A DNA stretch of 64,000 bases, taken from positions 39,064,947-39,128,946 of the forward strand of contig CM061918.1 in the NCBI GenBank assembly GCA_031002005.1, in the 5' to 3' direction. Positions 42,177 to 53,895 of this stretch are shown here, one piece after another. Each line of letters starts with the position of its first letter. The first letter of the stretch is position 1. Under the pieces are notes generated by a model. The model saw nothing but the letters and a program-made list of their open reading frames with translations, was not told where the DNA came from and did not search any database. This stretch comes from Vandiemenella viatica (taxonomy: Eukaryota > Arthropoda > Insecta > Orthoptera > Morabidae). The position numbers and the translations under genes were made by a program.

Positions 42177-43154
42177 TGCAACGATTTAATTCGAACGGTG
42201 TACCCCTGTGCTAAGTAAATGTACCCACACATCATTATGTTACTACCACCAGGTTGCAGAATATCTCGTGAATAATGTGAGTCCAAGACATAATGTTGTT
42301 TCTACCACACCTGTTTCCGACTATTGAAACTTCGAAGCTTGAGGCAGCTTATGACGCTACCTTCTTCCTGTCATCAACAGTTTAAAGCTTATGTTCGCGA
42401 GTCCAAATGAGCCATTGATTCAGATGTTGTGTTAGTAAAACCACCCGAGTCGGTGTTCTTCTGGCATATCCCATCAATGCGAAATTTCACTGAACGGTTC
42501 GCACAGACACGTCTCCCGTTGACACTGTCAGTCAGGTCACGAAGAGTTGTTGCTCGTCTGCTAGCACGGACGCATCTGCTTATTTGTCACAAGTCTCGAT
42601 CATTTGGCAGACATTGCCGGATACAGCGCTGTCCATTAAGAGGTAATACCATAAATAAAGCGCTTCTGGTAAATCCTTGATGTTTTGAACGGTGTAACAC
42701 TTAATTTTGTCACCCCTTCTGAGATGCTATAACCCAGACTCCAACCTATAGTCCTCATCCAACTCAGTTAATTGCTATCAAGAAGCCATTACGAAGTCAG
42801 TAAACGTTTCTCACGTCATTCAAGAGTCCAACCATCTGCTTATTTACCTTTCGCCGTGATTATACTAGTATGTGTTTTGCTGTATTACGGTATGACACAT
42901 GTCGGACAGATCCTTTCCTTTCAATTTTATCTTTTGGTATACGTTGTATTTAACATTAGATGAGAAACAGAATCTTTCCATTTAGAATAATTTAGTTGTT
43001 TTAGATGCATAAAAAAGAAATTTCTCCTGACTTAGTGTTCTGAAAAGTATACCAAGAAACATAATGATCTTAAAATTTTTTATCTTAGACTTTACTGAAA
43101 TTTCCCGAAGTTTTTCCCCTGTCAAAATGTATGACTGACGATAAATTAACTTAC
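42177..43154. other. Downstream intron or flank of C1GALT1; nothing recognised
   Basis: The exon at 43375-43155 ends in a GTAAGT donor, so this should be intron on the - strand. No following exon (expected RCxE...AGDSRD...FHPF) was found here or farther left in the window. Confidence 0.5.
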
Positions 43155-43375
43155 CAAGAGAGACATCTTCTCCTTGATGTCCATCATCAGGTTTACAACC
43201 ACCAGTCAGGCCTCTCAGAACAAAATGCCGCGCTGCCTCACGGCTCAGTACATAGCCCGCTCCTCCACTCATGAAGCCTCTGGGAGAAGACGGCCTGAAG
43301 CGCAGACCTAGGAAGTATGGCCGAGACGGGTCCAATTCTGACACCAGTCTGCGCAAGTTCTCCATCACCACAAAC
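43155..43375 (-). CDS. C1GALT1: C1GALT1 exon (post-DDD domain)
   Basis: The acceptor is TTTCACTGCAG and the donor GTAAGT. It encodes [56 protein letters not shown] and [17 protein letters not shown] and ED are strongly conserved acceptor/donor-site residues in the family. Confidence 0.92.
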
Positions 43376-46300
43376 CTGCAGTGAAACCAAGTTTATTGCG
43401 ACCATGTAGCTTTATTAAGATATAAGAAGCTCATTGCAATAAGTGGTCAATTTTTATGAATAATTGTCACGCCATTGCAACTGAATTTGTTGTTTTATTT
43501 CCTGAACGAGTTTCACTTCATTCTCTGAAGCATCTTCAGCGGTTCTGTCTGTTGGGTGTTTATACAAGTAATTACATTTGATCTACGTTACAATTTAAAC
43601 ATGAAAATTATGGAATATACAGATATAGGTTTACTTGCATCTTTCATCGCTTATAATTGTACAGTGTTTCAACATCAGTTATATTTGTAGCAGCAGTTGC
43701 ATTACAGGTGTTGGTTGCGTCTCGATGAATAATGTCGTAGTACATTCACTGCACTGTAATATATTGATTTCCGATGGCTTACATTTGTTTGCTGTGTGGT
43801 GTACATCGCTGATTGGCAGGTTTGTTTATCGTTTGTCTTCCGTTTTATTCGGTGGCGCGCTTTTAAATATATGTTAGCGCGCCACCCACCGAATAAAACA
43901 TAAGAAAAACAAACCTGCCGATCAGCGATGTACACCACACAGCAAAAAAATGTAAGCCATCAGAAATCAATATACCGGGCAGTAATAATTAAACTTCCCT
44001 ATTCGACACGTTATAACATGGAAACTAATTACCGCACGAGTACAAAACTTGATGGCATTAATGTCAAGGACATGTGGGAGAGAAATAATGCAGAATCAAT
44101 TCAATTGAAACACTTTTAATGTGCTGCTACGATACCTCATACCATTACATACCGGAACCATTACTGCTACAAAAGGGGCTCAATATGGCACCCATCAGTG
44201 TCCAGAAGAGTCTGAAAGCACAGAATTGCATTCTGCACAGCAGAGCGAAGCATGTCCGTAGGTATGCTTGATACCTCTCTTGATATGCTGCGCTTCAGAT
44301 CAGCACATGTGTGAATGTTCCCCTGGTAAACCCTGTCCTTCAGGTAGCCCCACAACCAGAAATCACAGAGAGTGAGGTCAAGTGATCGCGCCAGCAAATC
44401 ATTTGGAAACCATCGGCTGATAATTCGATCGTTTCCAAATGTGTTTCGGAGAAGCAGTTGATGATCACAGCACCTGGTGGCCATAGTTGGAACTGGACGG
44501 TAGCGCTGTGACGCATGGAAATCATGCACCCACTACTCTGGACATTATTACTACCATGTTTGGTACTGCGATGGCAATTAGTTTCCGTGTTATAACGTGT
44601 TAAATAGGGAAAGTTTAATTATAACCACCCGGTATTACAGTGCAGTGAAAGTGTTACGACATTATTCACAAAGATGCAGCCAACACCTGTAATGCAAACT
44701 GCTGCTACAAATATAACCGATGATGAAACACTGTACAATTATAAGCATATGTGACCGATGAAAAACTTAAGTTAACTTATATCTGTATATACCATAATTT
44801 TCATGTTTAAATTGTAACGTAGATCAAATGTATAAGCACCCAACAGACAGAACCGCTGAAGATGCTTCAGAGAATGAAGTAAAACGCGTTCGGGAAATAA
44901 AACAACAAATTCAATTGCATTGGCATGACAATTACTCATAAAACTTGATCCTATCGCAATTGAGGAAATGGCCTACAATATCCAGATGGAATAAGTAGTG
45001 ATTATAAATCATGGCAGCTAAGATAAATTGAAGGTCATTTACATACTTTATTGTCGACATACATCCAATATTGACTGTCACGAAAGGAAATAATTGATTT
45101 ATTAGTGGTGAAACTTTAAAATCTACAATGATTTCAGAAACTGGATTTACTGTATTGTTCATCTTCCTAGATAATTTAGGAACAGAAGATTATCTCAGAC
45201 CATTAGTTGGATGGTGTTGCATCGCAGGACAGACACTCAGTCCGTTTGGGATAGTGTCCACTGTTTTTATCTGTCAGTTGATGTCTACAGCCACAGGACT
45301 TGTTGCTCCGCTGTCGTCATCCTGATCAACGCCACTGACAATCATCACGCGTCCAGAGTGATGCGGCGTTTCTTTTCCCTTGGAAGACGAGATGATTGCT
45401 ATCGGTCCCGAGTATAGAGACTAAGTCTTCCCCTGTCTCCTAGCGTCAAGTATGCCTCAACACTGAGGATCAAGTGTTGTTTCGTATCACCACCTTCCCG
45501 TTTCTGCCATTTCAAGCAGTAAACGTTGGTTTATCAGTAAGTTCAAAAACCACCAACCAATCACGGTGTATTGATTGAAACCCACGGCGGAGGTGGAATG
45601 CGAGACAGACTGAAACTCTCCCTCGATGATCAGACTAACCTTCGAGACCTCCTGGCAAACAATGACATAAACAATTTATTTACCTGCGTGATGTTCTCAT
45701 CAAAGGGCGTAACCTTCTAGCAGTCGGCGAGTAAGGCCTGGACTGATCGTTTCAGAAAATACATGTGTAGATTAAAAAAAAATCGCTTGAAAATAAAGAC
45801 ATGAGTTGTCATTTTAATATCATTTCTGTTACCAAGTCTGTCTCAAAGACACCTTAACCTAGAAACTTTAAAGTTGCCTCAACAATTGATCATATCGCAT
45901 ATTTAAATTAGCACTAAAAATGCTTACAACTAACATAGTTTTCATGCTGTAAGCAAAATAGCAGAGTTTTTGTTTTTTAGTTGTTTTGGCTTATCATCAT
46001 CCTGGACAGCTTCCAGGTCTGACGGATCACCCAAGAATAATATCCTCTTTAGCGTCTCCTGCCATTCCATCATTTCTCCTCTTTCACTACTCTCCATCTC
46101 ATTCCTGCACTTTATTTTTTGTTCCCTTAATTCATCTATCTTCGAATCCTCTTTCCTTCCAATCTGAAATTATACATTTTGCTTTGTATCCTTCACCACT
46201 TATACTACTCTTCATGTGCTATACCACTGGAGACTTGATCTCTCAGTTTTATCTTGTTCAGGTTCCTCTTTAACTGCTTTCCTTGAACGCTAGTTAATGC

Positions 46301-49300
46301 AACTTGTCCAGTCCTATTCCTCTGAAACATCATCTCAGTCGCCTGAATTGTTTCATAACACACACCTCGGAACCAAAGGTCACTATTGCCACAAAATACA
46401 TCCTGTAAATGTTATCAGATTTCACTGAAGTTGTTCTTAATTCATGATAAACCTGATTTGAATTGAATGATATTAAAAGCAGAGCCGTTGATGTCGATAT
46501 TCGAGAGGATTGGACGCTGCCTAACCTAAAAATACGCAAAGCACTGATTTTTGCCTTAAGCGACGCCGTAAGGCGCAACTGCGCGAGGTAACATTTCATA
46601 AGTCTCGTTGTGTGTTCTCCCGTTTATATCTAGAATATATAATTTGCCAAACAAAAGGCTAGAAGCTCTGGACACCTTATGCTATCGTAGAATGCTTTAT
46701 GTTAGCAGGAAGGTCAGAGTGACAAATGAACAGGCTTTTCGGAGTTGGTGAATCTGTGGCGTAATTCAAACGATAAGATCCCGTTTGGTTAGTCATAACA
46801 AATTTCTGACAGCGTCAGTGAAAGGAGCTATCAAATGACACGCCTGTGAATAATCTGAGATGCGGTATGCCCCTGCCACAGTGAACTGAAAAGAAAAAGC
46901 AGAGAAAGAAGAGGAATGGAGAGCTGCTGCAAAGCAACCTTTAGACTGACAAGTAAAGAAGAAGGAGCTGGAGGTAATTACTGTCACCCTGAAGCCGACT
47001 TTGTGTAGCTATTAGTACACCCGGTAGGCATCTAGTGAGGAACGCAGAGGCGAATGCGCTATCAGCAACTCTAATAAAAATTGTTCCCTACGACATTGTT
47101 CCCTACGATATTTCAAGAGAAGTTTTTATGTCTGTTTTAAGCAACGTAACTCCTTTCACACCAAGCTGTGTTAATTAAAATTAACATTGTAATTTTGCCT
47201 TGTTATTTCCAATAAAACCTTTGCTGTGAATTAAATAATTTGTTGCTGATTTAAGGGACTCTGAAGATATATGAATGAAAGACTTCAGTTTGGAAAATTA
47301 GAAGAGGTGGAATTGAGAACGGGAGTTATATAGGGTATAGTGTCGAGGACATTGCGGGTCATTATTCCAATAAATAATTGGTTTTCGATATGCTGCCCAA
47401 AGTTTATGCACCAAAGGAGCGGAAACCTTTGTCAAGTATAAGGCGTCTGTCAGACTGCAATCTGCTGTTATTGGATTGCCTGCTATCTCCTTAATCTACC
47501 TGTTAATTTTCTGACTGTCGTCTCCAACTCTCCGCTGGCCCTCCTAACTCGTTCAGGATTCGTTCCGTGCCGTTTAAACTTTGATGCCCACCGTTTTATA
47601 ATCACAGTTCTCATTCCTTTCTTCTCCGATTTAGATTAAATAGTGACTAATAAAATAATTTGTTAGACCTCATTCGCTTTCAGCAACTGTAGCAAACAAA
47701 TGTTTCGTTCCAGACTCTATAAATGAGTAAAGAAGTATATAGATGTCGTAAGGTTGTACGTACCATTTCGTTTCGGCGGTCAGCCAAGGAAGTTATGGGT
47801 CAAGTCTCATAAGGGGTGTCCGGGAATGATACTAGATAGTAGATAGAATCCTGCAACCGCAGATAGGACACATCATTTCCTACCATATCATAAAATTTTA
47901 TTTTAGTAAAAAGTCTCACCTTTTTCGAGATATTGATTTTTTAATATTTTTTCGAAACCTGTGACTTTGTTCAGTTTATTCAAAGCCATTTCCATAAATT
48001 AGGACTTTTTGAACCCTGTTTTTTTTTTAAATTTTCTCAAAGACATTTGAATCGTCTAAAACAATGTTCTTTTTTCCTTAAAACTTAAAAAAAAACCTTA
48101 TTAAAAATCTTAAATGGTATAATTATTTTATACTTCTTTTAAAATTATTGGTTTATGGTAGTTCAATCTGCTAAAGAGACCACTGTACATTTTAAACTTG
48201 TAGTAAAAAAAATATGATAATGATTTTTTTAAATGTTTTTGCTATGGCGTGCACACAAATAATAAACAGAATAAAGGCAAGTAATATTTTTTATTTCGTT
48301 AATTACAAAATTTATTCAAAATGGCTGCCGTTTCCTCCTATACACACCCTAAATCTTTTGATACATGATCTTTTTATTCGGGGAGCATAATCTTTGCGGT
48401 TAATGTGTTCACCCGCCGTAATTAAAAAAATCAATATCTCGAAATGGAATTTTACTCAAATAAAGTTTTGTTATATAGTAGGACATGAGGTGAGCTACCT
48501 GAGGTTTCATACCTGGACACCCTGTATATAATGACAACTGCAGCGCAGCCACTCACGTGTCGTCGTCGGCTTTGAGCACCCAGTCGGCAGCGTCCAGCAG
48601 TTGCTCCTCTTGCAGGTAGCTGAAGGCCGCCTTCGTCTTGTCCCACAGGTGCGTCCGGCCTTCAGGCACTTTGAGTTCCACCAGCGGCAGCCTGGGGTCT
48701 GAAAAACATTGCGTGACCGCCTCTCTTCACTACTCTGACCAATACACCCAATCTCTCATGTCAATTTTTTTTTCGGTTTACATCCGTAGTAATTAACTAG
48801 TTTCTTTGATGTATATAAACTATCTCATTTCAGCGAATTATTTGAAAAACACTTAAGGTCGAAAGAAGGGATTTATAAAGTGCGTATAATTTACCTTTTG
48901 CTCAAACCGTCAAGCCACGTACTAGCTTAACTGGCGCCCATTAATGACGTGAGCAGTTTTTTCATAAATCTGGATCCCTCCTTCTCCTTCGTGGGATTGG
49001 TGAGATTTGGTGGGATTTCCCCCTCCCCCTCCCGCTTGGCGAGAGATCTTTTGGGGGATCCCCCCCTTCCACCTCGAGAACGACCTCGTAATTCTGGAAG
49101 CATTTTTTTTTGTTTTATTCATTTTATTTATCTGTACTGTTCTTGAATATTGAAATGATGACATGAGCATTCTTTGGACCCCCTTCCCTTTTTGGTGAGA
49201 TTTCGTTGGACCCCTCCCCCCTCCTATTTGTGCTCACGTAATTAATGGACGCCCCCTAACTAGTTAACGAGAAAACGTCTATCAGAAATGGATTTGTTTC

Positions 49301-52300
49301 AAAAGTCTGTTATATAGCTTCATTGTACATGTTAGAAGTTAGTTAATTTTTGTCATACGTTGTATGCGTTCTGATTGTGGACGAAGCAAATATCTCATGA
49401 AGCCAGTCCTAGTTCCGTATTTGTGAGTTTCAGTCAGTCACCGGTGTCCTTCGAACTATGACGGGCCGCAGCTGCGAGTTTCTCGTAACAATGTGATTAC
49501 TGAAGTAAAACTCGGTTATGTCAACCAATAAAAGACTGTTCATGTTAAGAAATAGATCAACAGAAAGATATTAACACAGAAATTGTAATAATTAGATATC
49601 TAGTTAATGGGGGAAGAATTGTGAAGACCAGAATTATTGAGTTTCGAACAAATTCTGAAGAACACATTTAAAGTTTGAACTAATATTAATACTTAACTAC
49701 GAGTTATGAAAGTACAGTGAGCGTTTCAACAAATATATATATATTTTTTTATAGTGATAGATACATTACGATCTGTCCACCTCAATGTACTTGGTTGCCA
49801 ACAAACTTACCCTATCATTGTTGCCACTTTCAGTTGCTGTTGACATGATCATAATTGTCTCAGAGACAATTTAATCTTCATGGTTAATGCAGAACCGGAA
49901 AAGGAAATTGATATTTCAACCTCTTTCTCAAGCAACCCTTACTTTGACGAACGAGATTTTGAATCACAAAAAAAATCTTAGTAATTCATTGCAGTAAATC
50001 AAGTAGTTTAAATCTAAGGATATCGGATATTGCAATCCTGGACAAAAATGCGATTCAACCTACCATCTTTTCCGATCTCATCAGATTAGAAAAGCGCACG
50101 AAACGTCAGATTTGGCTTCAAAAGTCACAGTATCGCTGAGTCAGTGGGAGAAGTATCATCATGAATCGCAGCTGAAATCAAATCGTAATGACGCAACAAA
50201 CAGAACATTGGAAATTAGCAACGATTGTGTAAAGCTTCTTCGACAGAGTTAAGTTCTCAAAGATTGTTATGCTCCGCGGTTACAGGAATCGATACAAACA
50301 GCAGCATTCAGAGACTTCGATGCTCGATGAGGACAGTAACTCACCTGCCTTGGAGGTGTCGCCGACCATGAAGAGTAGCTTGTCACAGTGTTTCCCCCAT
50401 GTGTCTTTGACTGCCGCCGCCTTGTAGTGGTTGTTCGGCCCAGTCATCACCCAGCACAGCACGCGGATCTGGTCCCGCAACTCTTCAGCAACAGTTTGGT
50501 TACATCCAGCAGCCATACCTGATGGAAACGGAATGCTCAGTGGCAGCACGTTTTACGAGAGCAATAACACGTAAAAATATTAACATTATTACTAACGTTA
50601 GTTGGCTGCATCTAGTAGGTACAGCAAATGGAAACAACGAAGTTATTTAGATCGTTTAACAGGAATACCTGGCGACTTTGACGCTGGATGCGAATATGAA
50701 CTGAACTTGGTGAAAAACGTGGATTGGTGAGTTTCATAATGAACACAGAAATGACTGTTTCTCTGGGATGCTGAATATAAACGTAAATGCTTTTCTTTGA
50801 TGTTGGATAGCGATGTAGCCACGACTTGATCTTCATGCTATTCCAAAGAGCTTTGTTGGGTGCCATACGAAACTGGAAGCAGATGTCCCTGTGTCTTTTT
50901 GATTCAGGACAATTGTTTCACTGAATCTATTGGTAACTCTACAGAAATGTGAATAAATCACCTATATGATGGAGTTGGAAGTGTCTAGTTCTCTTTGATA
51001 ATGGTCACTGTTGTTGCTAGGAGTGTTGGAGTTTGAACTCTAATGTCAATGAATATCTTGGATAACTGACTGTTTCTTTTGAGACGCGTATGTAACTGTC
51101 TCTGGCATTATATACAGAGATGTAACTCCGTCTCTTCGAGGCTGTACGAAGTCATGAGTGGTTCTATCGGTAGTTATGCAACCGATGATTTTCATTGATG
51201 TGACTGATCAATGGAATGATGGAGACGTTAGATTTTGTTGGCTGCTTAGTTTCGGCTGCTGGTTGTTTTGGAGGCTAATGTGGATGGGTTTAGTAACTAC
51301 ATATACAAATTGATCCAGTCTCTTTAATAATGTGCATAGTAGTGAATGGGATGGAAGGATGCTAAACGAGTATGCGCCTGGTAATAATGATGCTTTATAT
51401 GCAAAGGGCAGTGTCTCTTGGGTGCTAATCAATTACTCTGGACTAATATGTGGTTTGTGTCTTTGATGCTTGTTACCAAATATTTTCACTGCTGGACTTG
51501 GATGTGAGTAGTTCTCTTGTATGCTAGAAATAGATGTTGCTTCTCTTACAAGCTCGACATGGATATAGCAGATACTGTATCTTTGGTGTTTTAAGTTACT
51601 GACGCTTTGAAATGTTTGGATGGATTTCTTGGATGATAAACACGGATTAGCCTGCTTCTCTAAGGTAGCTGACGAAAATGTCGTGAATGCTGCACACGGA
51701 TTTGAACTGCTTCTCAGCTGTTGCACACGGAAATGATAGGCTCTTGTCGATGCTATATACACTATTGTGACTGAATCTCGTAAATGTTGTACGTATGACA
51801 AAGTTGGTTTTTTGTCTAGTCGCAAGCTAATATCTGGATCTCTTGGATACTGGGGCACGTAAGTAATTGATTATCCCAGATTCTTGATAAAGTAATTACA
51901 GCATCTCTTGGAAGCTTAAGTCATAGGTGACTTTATGATTTGGTTGTTGGAAGCGGATTTGATTGTTGATCTTGGATGTTGAGCAAGAATTTGACTAAGA
52001 CTTCTTAGGTGTGAACTGCCCGTTTTCTTAGTCATTTGGATAACAGACATTAAAGTGGCTAATTTTCTTTCATGGTCGAAACTGATGTAATCGTTTCTGC
52101 TAACTGTTGGAGACGAAACCAGCTTTTATATCTGATGGTGAAGTCAATGTTAAATGATCTGTTAAATGCTTGACTGGATTCGCAAGTGCTGTACATGGAT
52201 GTGATCGCATCTTTTTTAGGTAGGACTAGAATTCGTTTATAGCCGTTGGATATTGAAGTTAGCTGGTCTAAAATTTTGAATTTATTCGTGACTGGATCTA

Positions 52301-53895
52301 ATGGATACTGAGTCCGAATATATCGGAAATTCTTGAATTAATAGGGCTTGTGGATTCTGTAGACAGATATCAGATTCTCTCTTAGAGTCTTCGATTCGAT
52401 ATAGACTGTTAGAAGCTTGACGCAGTTATGACTGATTCTGTTAAAGGCTAAGCATGGATGAGAATGTTTTTCTAATAGTGATTCCGGAAGGAAGTGACAT
52501 TCTTGAGATTTCTACACAGATGAATCAGTGACTTTGGATCTTGAATCCCAATCTTACACTTTCATTACAGTTTGACACTAAATAATATTAATGATATCAG
52601 TCCTAATAGTGCATAGTAAAAAAAAAAATTCTAAATTAACGCAGATGTTAAGTCCATTATCACATTTTAGAGAATTATCGAGCAGAATGCTGGATCCTGA
52701 GAAAACAGCACAAACAAATTAATCATACGGGGGAATAAAAATCAGAAGATCATATTGGATACGAAGTGATGACATCAGACTAAGATTAGGCTTAAGGACA
52801 CTATTTGATGATTTGCATGACCATCCATCAGCAAAATGGGCTGCAGTGTCGTTCTTCAGAAGATGGAGTTTAGCCAACTGAAACCAGAGTCATTAAAATT
52901 TATCATGGTATCACAAAGGGAAGATCTAGTTAGGGGAAAAGACATACAGAAATTATCAATTTTTCCTTCCGTTCAAAGCCCACCAGGATGGCGTGTACTG
53001 GTAGGGATCTAAAAACGATGTGTTTTTTGCTACTTACTCGTATCTTCGTTCATACATAACAGAAACGGACAACTGAGGCATCATTTTAAGGATTAAAATC
53101 TCCGCTTTGGTAACATCTTAAATTAAGAAAGGAATTTTTCTGAATCCAACTCGTAAAGGGCAAAAGTATCATTATTTCTAGAAGGTATTTTTTGGTGATG
53201 AGCCACTTATCTCCCTTCATACTTACCACAAACCGATAAATGAGGTACCATTTTAAAGTTTAAGATCTCTGCTTTAGTAATATCGCAAATTATGAAAGGA
53301 ATTTTTCGGAATTCGGAACTTAAAGACCAAAATTAATAACTATCAACGTCACACGTATGAGAAGGTTCAGCTTCAAGCCGTTATGTTTCGGTGGCGTCGG
53401 TAAGGATTGTCCGCGTTATATCACAGAGATATCGATATGCTGTTTGTGTTTTGTTCATCTTAGTTGTATTCTGAGTGTGTTTTGTTTTGTTAATCTTAGT
53501 TCTATTCCGGTGAAGTCTGTGAAAGTATTTTTTTTTTTTTTTACAAACGACCAACCTCAGTATTTAAAGTATTTTATTCGCGAAATTTTAGCACGGGTCA
53601 TCGAGAAGTGGCGAATTTTGAACGCGACATAAGTATCTCTCTATCTTCAGACGGAACATGTTAAGTAATGCACAACTGCCTACTACTTATGGTAGTCTGC
53701 GGGAAGGCCTCGCACCGTCTGTTCGCAGGCTATCGCCGATCATCGTCTCCGCCGCAAGTGTCCACGCGTCCAGATCTCCAGAGCTGGTGACGTTATCGGA
53801 CTGGAGAGGCACCAGCAAGTAGAGCAGAGCCATGCACAGACCTGTGATGACCCCGAGCAGAAATGGTGGCAGGCTGCGAGGAATGGAGGACGACA
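43155..53895 (-). CDS. C1GALT1: Core-1 beta-1,3-galactosyltransferase (C1GALT1), four internal exons
   Basis: The family adds galactose from UDP-Gal to GalNAc-Ser/Thr, making core 1 (T antigen) O-glycans in the Golgi. Exons in order: 53895-53716, 50518-50345, 48698-48557 and 43375-43155, all GT-AG, with phases that join without a break (Gly, Asp and Thr codons are split). The first has the signal-anchor [19 protein letters not shown]. Then come [75 protein letters not shown] (DDD metal/UDP-sugar motif) and [15 protein letters not shown] with GEDVSLG. The true start ATG and the last exon(s) are outside what I could identify. Introns of about 3.2, 1.6 and 5.2 kb carry repeats. The gene appears intact where seen. 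Confidence 0.92.
43511..43539 (-). ncRNA. Hammerhead ribozyme-like core (left arm)
   Basis: On the - strand: CTGAAGA (43539-43533), T, GCTTCA (stem II), loop GAGAA, TGAAGT (stem II), GAAA (43514-43511), then CTCG. Stem II has six pairs including one G-U. All invariant core bases are present. Confidence 0.55.
43975..44632 (-). mobile_element. Deleted mariner-like element nested in the palindrome
   Basis: TIRs of about 55 bp start CCGGGCAGTAATAATTAAAC and CCGGGTGGTTATAATTAAAC (right end, inverted), with TA duplicated at 43973-43974 and 44633-44634. The interior on the - strand encodes the C-terminal transposase piece [20 protein letters not shown] and [19 protein letters not shown], ending DGCHIEPLL. 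The N-terminus and first catalytic residues are lost. The unoccupied site survives in the opposite arm (about 43.75 kb). Confidence 0.88.
44856..44884 (+). ncRNA. Hammerhead-like core (right arm), mutated
   Basis: CTGAAGA, T, GCTTCA, GAGAA, TGAAGT, then AAAA instead of GAAA. It is the mirror of 43539-43511 with the invariant G lost, so probably inactive. Confidence 0.45.
44947..46329. other. C1GALT1 intron, nothing recognised
   Basis: Between the palindrome and LINE scraps. No domain or repeat ends recognised. Confidence 0.45.
46330..46440 (-). pseudogene. LINE RT C-terminal scrap
   Basis: On the - strand, [21 protein letters not shown] resembles the 'TLLYGSETWVM' block after the RT domain of RTE-like LINEs. 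Very short and isolated. Confidence 0.35.
46640..46755 (+). pseudogene. LINE ORF2 C-terminal scrap
   Basis: [21 protein letters not shown] followed by VRVTNEQAF matches the RxxEAFEMWCYRRMLxI...VTNEEVL block downstream of the RT domain in many arthropod LINEs. No other part is seen. Confidence 0.5.
46756..47811. other. C1GALT1 intron, nothing recognised
   Basis: AT-rich intronic sequence without supported features. Confidence 0.45.
47812..48524. mobile_element. TA-flanked MITE with long inverted ends
   Basis: The ends AGGGGTGTCCGGGAATGAT and the inverse of CATACCTGGACACCCTG are flanked by TA (47810-47811 and 48525-48526). Subterminal inverted segments (TTTCGAGATATTGATTTTTT) extend the pairing. 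No transposase is present. A Tc1/mariner-type non-autonomous element. Its edge lies 32 bp inside the intron from the C1GALT1 donor at 48556. Confidence 0.75.
48557..48698 (-). CDS. C1GALT1: C1GALT1 exon with DDD motif
   Basis: The acceptor is GTTTTTCAG and the donor GTGAGT. It encodes [34 protein letters not shown] and ADDD, the metal and UDP-sugar binding motif of the glycosyltransferase. Confidence 0.93.
48933..49256. mobile_element. C-rich MITE, copy 2
   Basis: The ends GGCGCCCATTAATGACGTGAG and the inverse of CTCACGTAATTAATGGACGC are flanked by TAACT on both sides (48928-48932 and 49257-49261), a possible target duplication. The interior has GGTGAGATTT and C-runs. Located in a C1GALT1 intron. 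Confidence 0.75.
49257..50344. other. C1GALT1 intron, nothing recognised
   Basis: No supported feature. Confidence 0.5.
50345..50518 (-). CDS. C1GALT1: C1GALT1 exon (start of catalytic region)
   Basis: The acceptor is TTTCCATCAG and the donor GTGAGT. It encodes [37 protein letters not shown] and [13 protein letters not shown]. CWVMTxPxNH and TWGxRCxKLLF are family-diagnostic. Confidence 0.93.
50590..52560. repeat. Degenerate minisatellite, unit about 32 bp, roughly 2 kb
   Basis: A recurring motif TGCTGnACATGGATGTGACT then TCTCTTGGA repeats at about 31-34 bp spacing. Clear runs are TGCTGCACACGG, TGTTGCACACGG, TGCTATATACAC and TGTTGTACGTAT at about 51.69-51.79 kb, and GGATGCTGAATATAAACG then TGATGTTGGATAGCGATG near 50.77-50.81 kb. 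Units are so diverged that only the rhythm is obvious. The whole block is in the C1GALT1 intron. ORFs crossing it are artefacts. Confidence 0.7.
52561..53715. other. C1GALT1 intron, nothing recognised
   Basis: Two similar blocks near 53.03-53.13 and 53.20-53.30 kb (CTCCGCTTTGGTAACATC and CTCTGCTTTAGTAATATC) suggest a local duplication of about 180 bp. No gene. Confidence 0.5.
53716..53895 (-). CDS. C1GALT1: C1GALT1 exon with membrane anchor
   Basis: The acceptor is TCTGTTACAG and the donor GTGCGA is non-optimal. It encodes [31 protein letters not shown] and a stem region to SLRTD. The donor is chosen because it leaves one base that completes a Gly codon with the next exon. A Golgi type II signal-anchor is typical for this enzyme. 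No suitable ATG is in the exon, so the start is upstream. Confidence 0.75.

Larger units (their letters stand above)
43449..44946. mobile_element. Palindromic element with hammerhead-like cores in C1GALT1 intron
   Basis: Arms of about 420 bp start ATTTTTATGAATAATTGTCA and end with its inverse near 44946. They meet at an almost perfect centre, GGTGGCGCGCTTTTAAATAT / GCGCGCCACC, near 43868. The right arm is lengthened by a 658 bp mariner-like insertion at 43975-44632. Both arms have a hammerhead-like core. The layout resembles the 3070-3350 unit and is consistent with Penelope-like inverted terminal repeats. No coding region. Confidence 0.85.

Noticed and set aside
46793..46987. Short minus ORF rich in Ser/Phe
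   Set aside because: No domain, and LINE scraps on the + strand lie nearby.
51208..51858. Two minus ORFs
   Set aside because: They cross the degenerate minisatellite, so the open frame reflects the repeat.
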